15,873 nucleotides of DNA. Source: JBCFBK01 sp038562555 (lineage in GTDB: Bacteria > Bacteroidota > Bacteroidia > Bacteroidales > Prolixibacteraceae). Location of the stretch: the NCBI GenBank assembly GCA_038562555.1, contig JBCFBK010000080.1:1-15873 (forward strand). Direction: 5' to 3'. Under the pieces are notes generated by a model, which worked only from the letters and a program-made list of their open reading frames with translations, made no database searches and was not told the DNA's origin. Below, one piece after another: positions 15,411 to 15,873 of this stretch (position 1 is the first letter of the stretch; each line of letters opens with the position of its first letter). The position numbers and the translations under genes are program-made.

Positions 15411-15873
15411 TTTCGAGTGTATCGCGGCGTTTATTCCGGAGCATCTTAAAATGGCTGGGGGTTAGTCCGGTGTATTTTTTGAACTGATGGGAAAGATGAG
15501 CAACACTGCTGTAATGCATTTTCCAGGCGATTTCCGAAAGGTTTAGCTCATCATAAACGATCAGCTCCTTTACTTTTTCAATTTTGTGGGTCAAATAAAA
15601 TTTCTCGATGGTAGTGCCTTTTACCTCTGAAAAAAGATTGGCCAGGTAGGTGTAATCATAATTGAGTTTTTCGCTCAGGTAATCAGACAGGTTCACTTTG
15701 ATCTGATCCTCGGAATAATGGACTAATTCAATGATTACAGCTTTTATTTTTTCAACAAGAATACTTTTTCGATCCTCCATCAGGATCAACCCGGCTTTTT
15801 TTAAAGCTGCTTTTAGCTGCTCCATCTGCTCAGGCTGCATACTCCCGGCTATATCCGCTTCCCCGATTTTCAC
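15403..15873 (-). CDS. AraC family transcriptional regulator, 5' end outside the window
   Basis: The C-terminal 156 codons are visible; the frame is still open at the window edge, so the apparent GTG at 15873 is not a reliable start. The DNA-binding region is complete: first helix-turn-helix around LSEKLNYDYTYLANLFSEV, linker helix HKIEKVKELIVYDELN, second helix-turn-helix LSEIAWKMHYSSVAHLSHQF, then the family signature KKYTGLTPSHFKMLR. Upstream, EQMEQLKAALKKAGL and the ILVEKIKAVIIELV helix match a short Bacteroidota AraC type that often carries a ferredoxin/HMA-like N-terminal domain, which would lie outside the window. Its target genes are unknown, but the shared 41-bp element begins inside its last codons and recurs three more times nearby. 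Confidence 0.85.
   Translation of the reverse strand: MKIGEADIAGSMQPEQMEQLKAALKKAGLILMEDRKSILVEKIKAVIIELVHYSEDQIKVNLSDYLSEKLNYDYTYLANLFSEVKGTTIEKFYLTHKIEKVKELIVYDELNLSEIAWKMHYSSVAHLSHQFKKYTGLTPSHFKMLRNKRRDTLENV

Overview
The window looks like chromosomal DNA of a member of the Bacteroidota. Gene content points there (DUF3494/Big_5 lipoprotein, tandem OmpA, a short AraC regulator of a typical Bacteroidota kind, many QA-type signal peptides). So do the scarcity of Shine-Dalgarno sites and the TAnnTTTG-like -7 boxes. A genus cannot be read from the sequence. There are no rRNA or tRNA genes, insertion sequences, CRISPR arrays or phage genes.

Left part (1-4060): a surface module. A modular ice-binding-type lipoprotein (5' end outside the window; lipobox visible at bases 36-53) is followed after 11 bp by a large outer-membrane beta-barrel protein with a C-terminal OmpA peptidoglycan-binding domain. 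A strong intrinsic terminator at 4026-4060 closes this unit.

Middle and right part (4082-15410): a carbohydrate and stress island. In order it holds an AI-2E-type permease, a long GH130 glycoside phosphorylase/hydrolase, and a tight five-gene operon (outer-membrane barrel, CsbD-like stress protein, PIG-L deacetylase, GT4 glycosyltransferase, GH100-like (alpha/alpha)6 glycosidase). On the opposite strand it holds a GT4 fused to an (alpha/alpha)6 domain, a small cupin, a cobalamin-binding-type radical SAM enzyme, and the C-terminal part of an AraC-family regulator cut by the window edge.

The most notable observation is a 41-bp intergenic element present four times: at 4082 and 6960 on the plus strand, and at 13693 and 15410 reading along the minus strand. 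Nineteen of its 41 columns are identical in all four copies. Every copy points towards the downstream gene and is followed after 18 or 19 nt by a Bacteroidota -7-like box (TAnnTTTG/A, with one mismatch in the fourth copy). The copies head the permease unit, the five-gene operon, the cupin + GT4-fusion unit and the radical SAM gene. So almost the whole island appears to share one unusual, probably activator-dependent promoter type. The partial AraC regulator, whose stop codon lies inside the fourth copy, is an attractive but unproven candidate for the protein that reads it.

The inferred picture is a co-regulated stress-response cluster that makes, trims or recycles a glycan (GT4 enzymes, deacetylase, phosphorylase, glycosidases) together with envelope functions. 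The glycan itself cannot be identified from the sequence.
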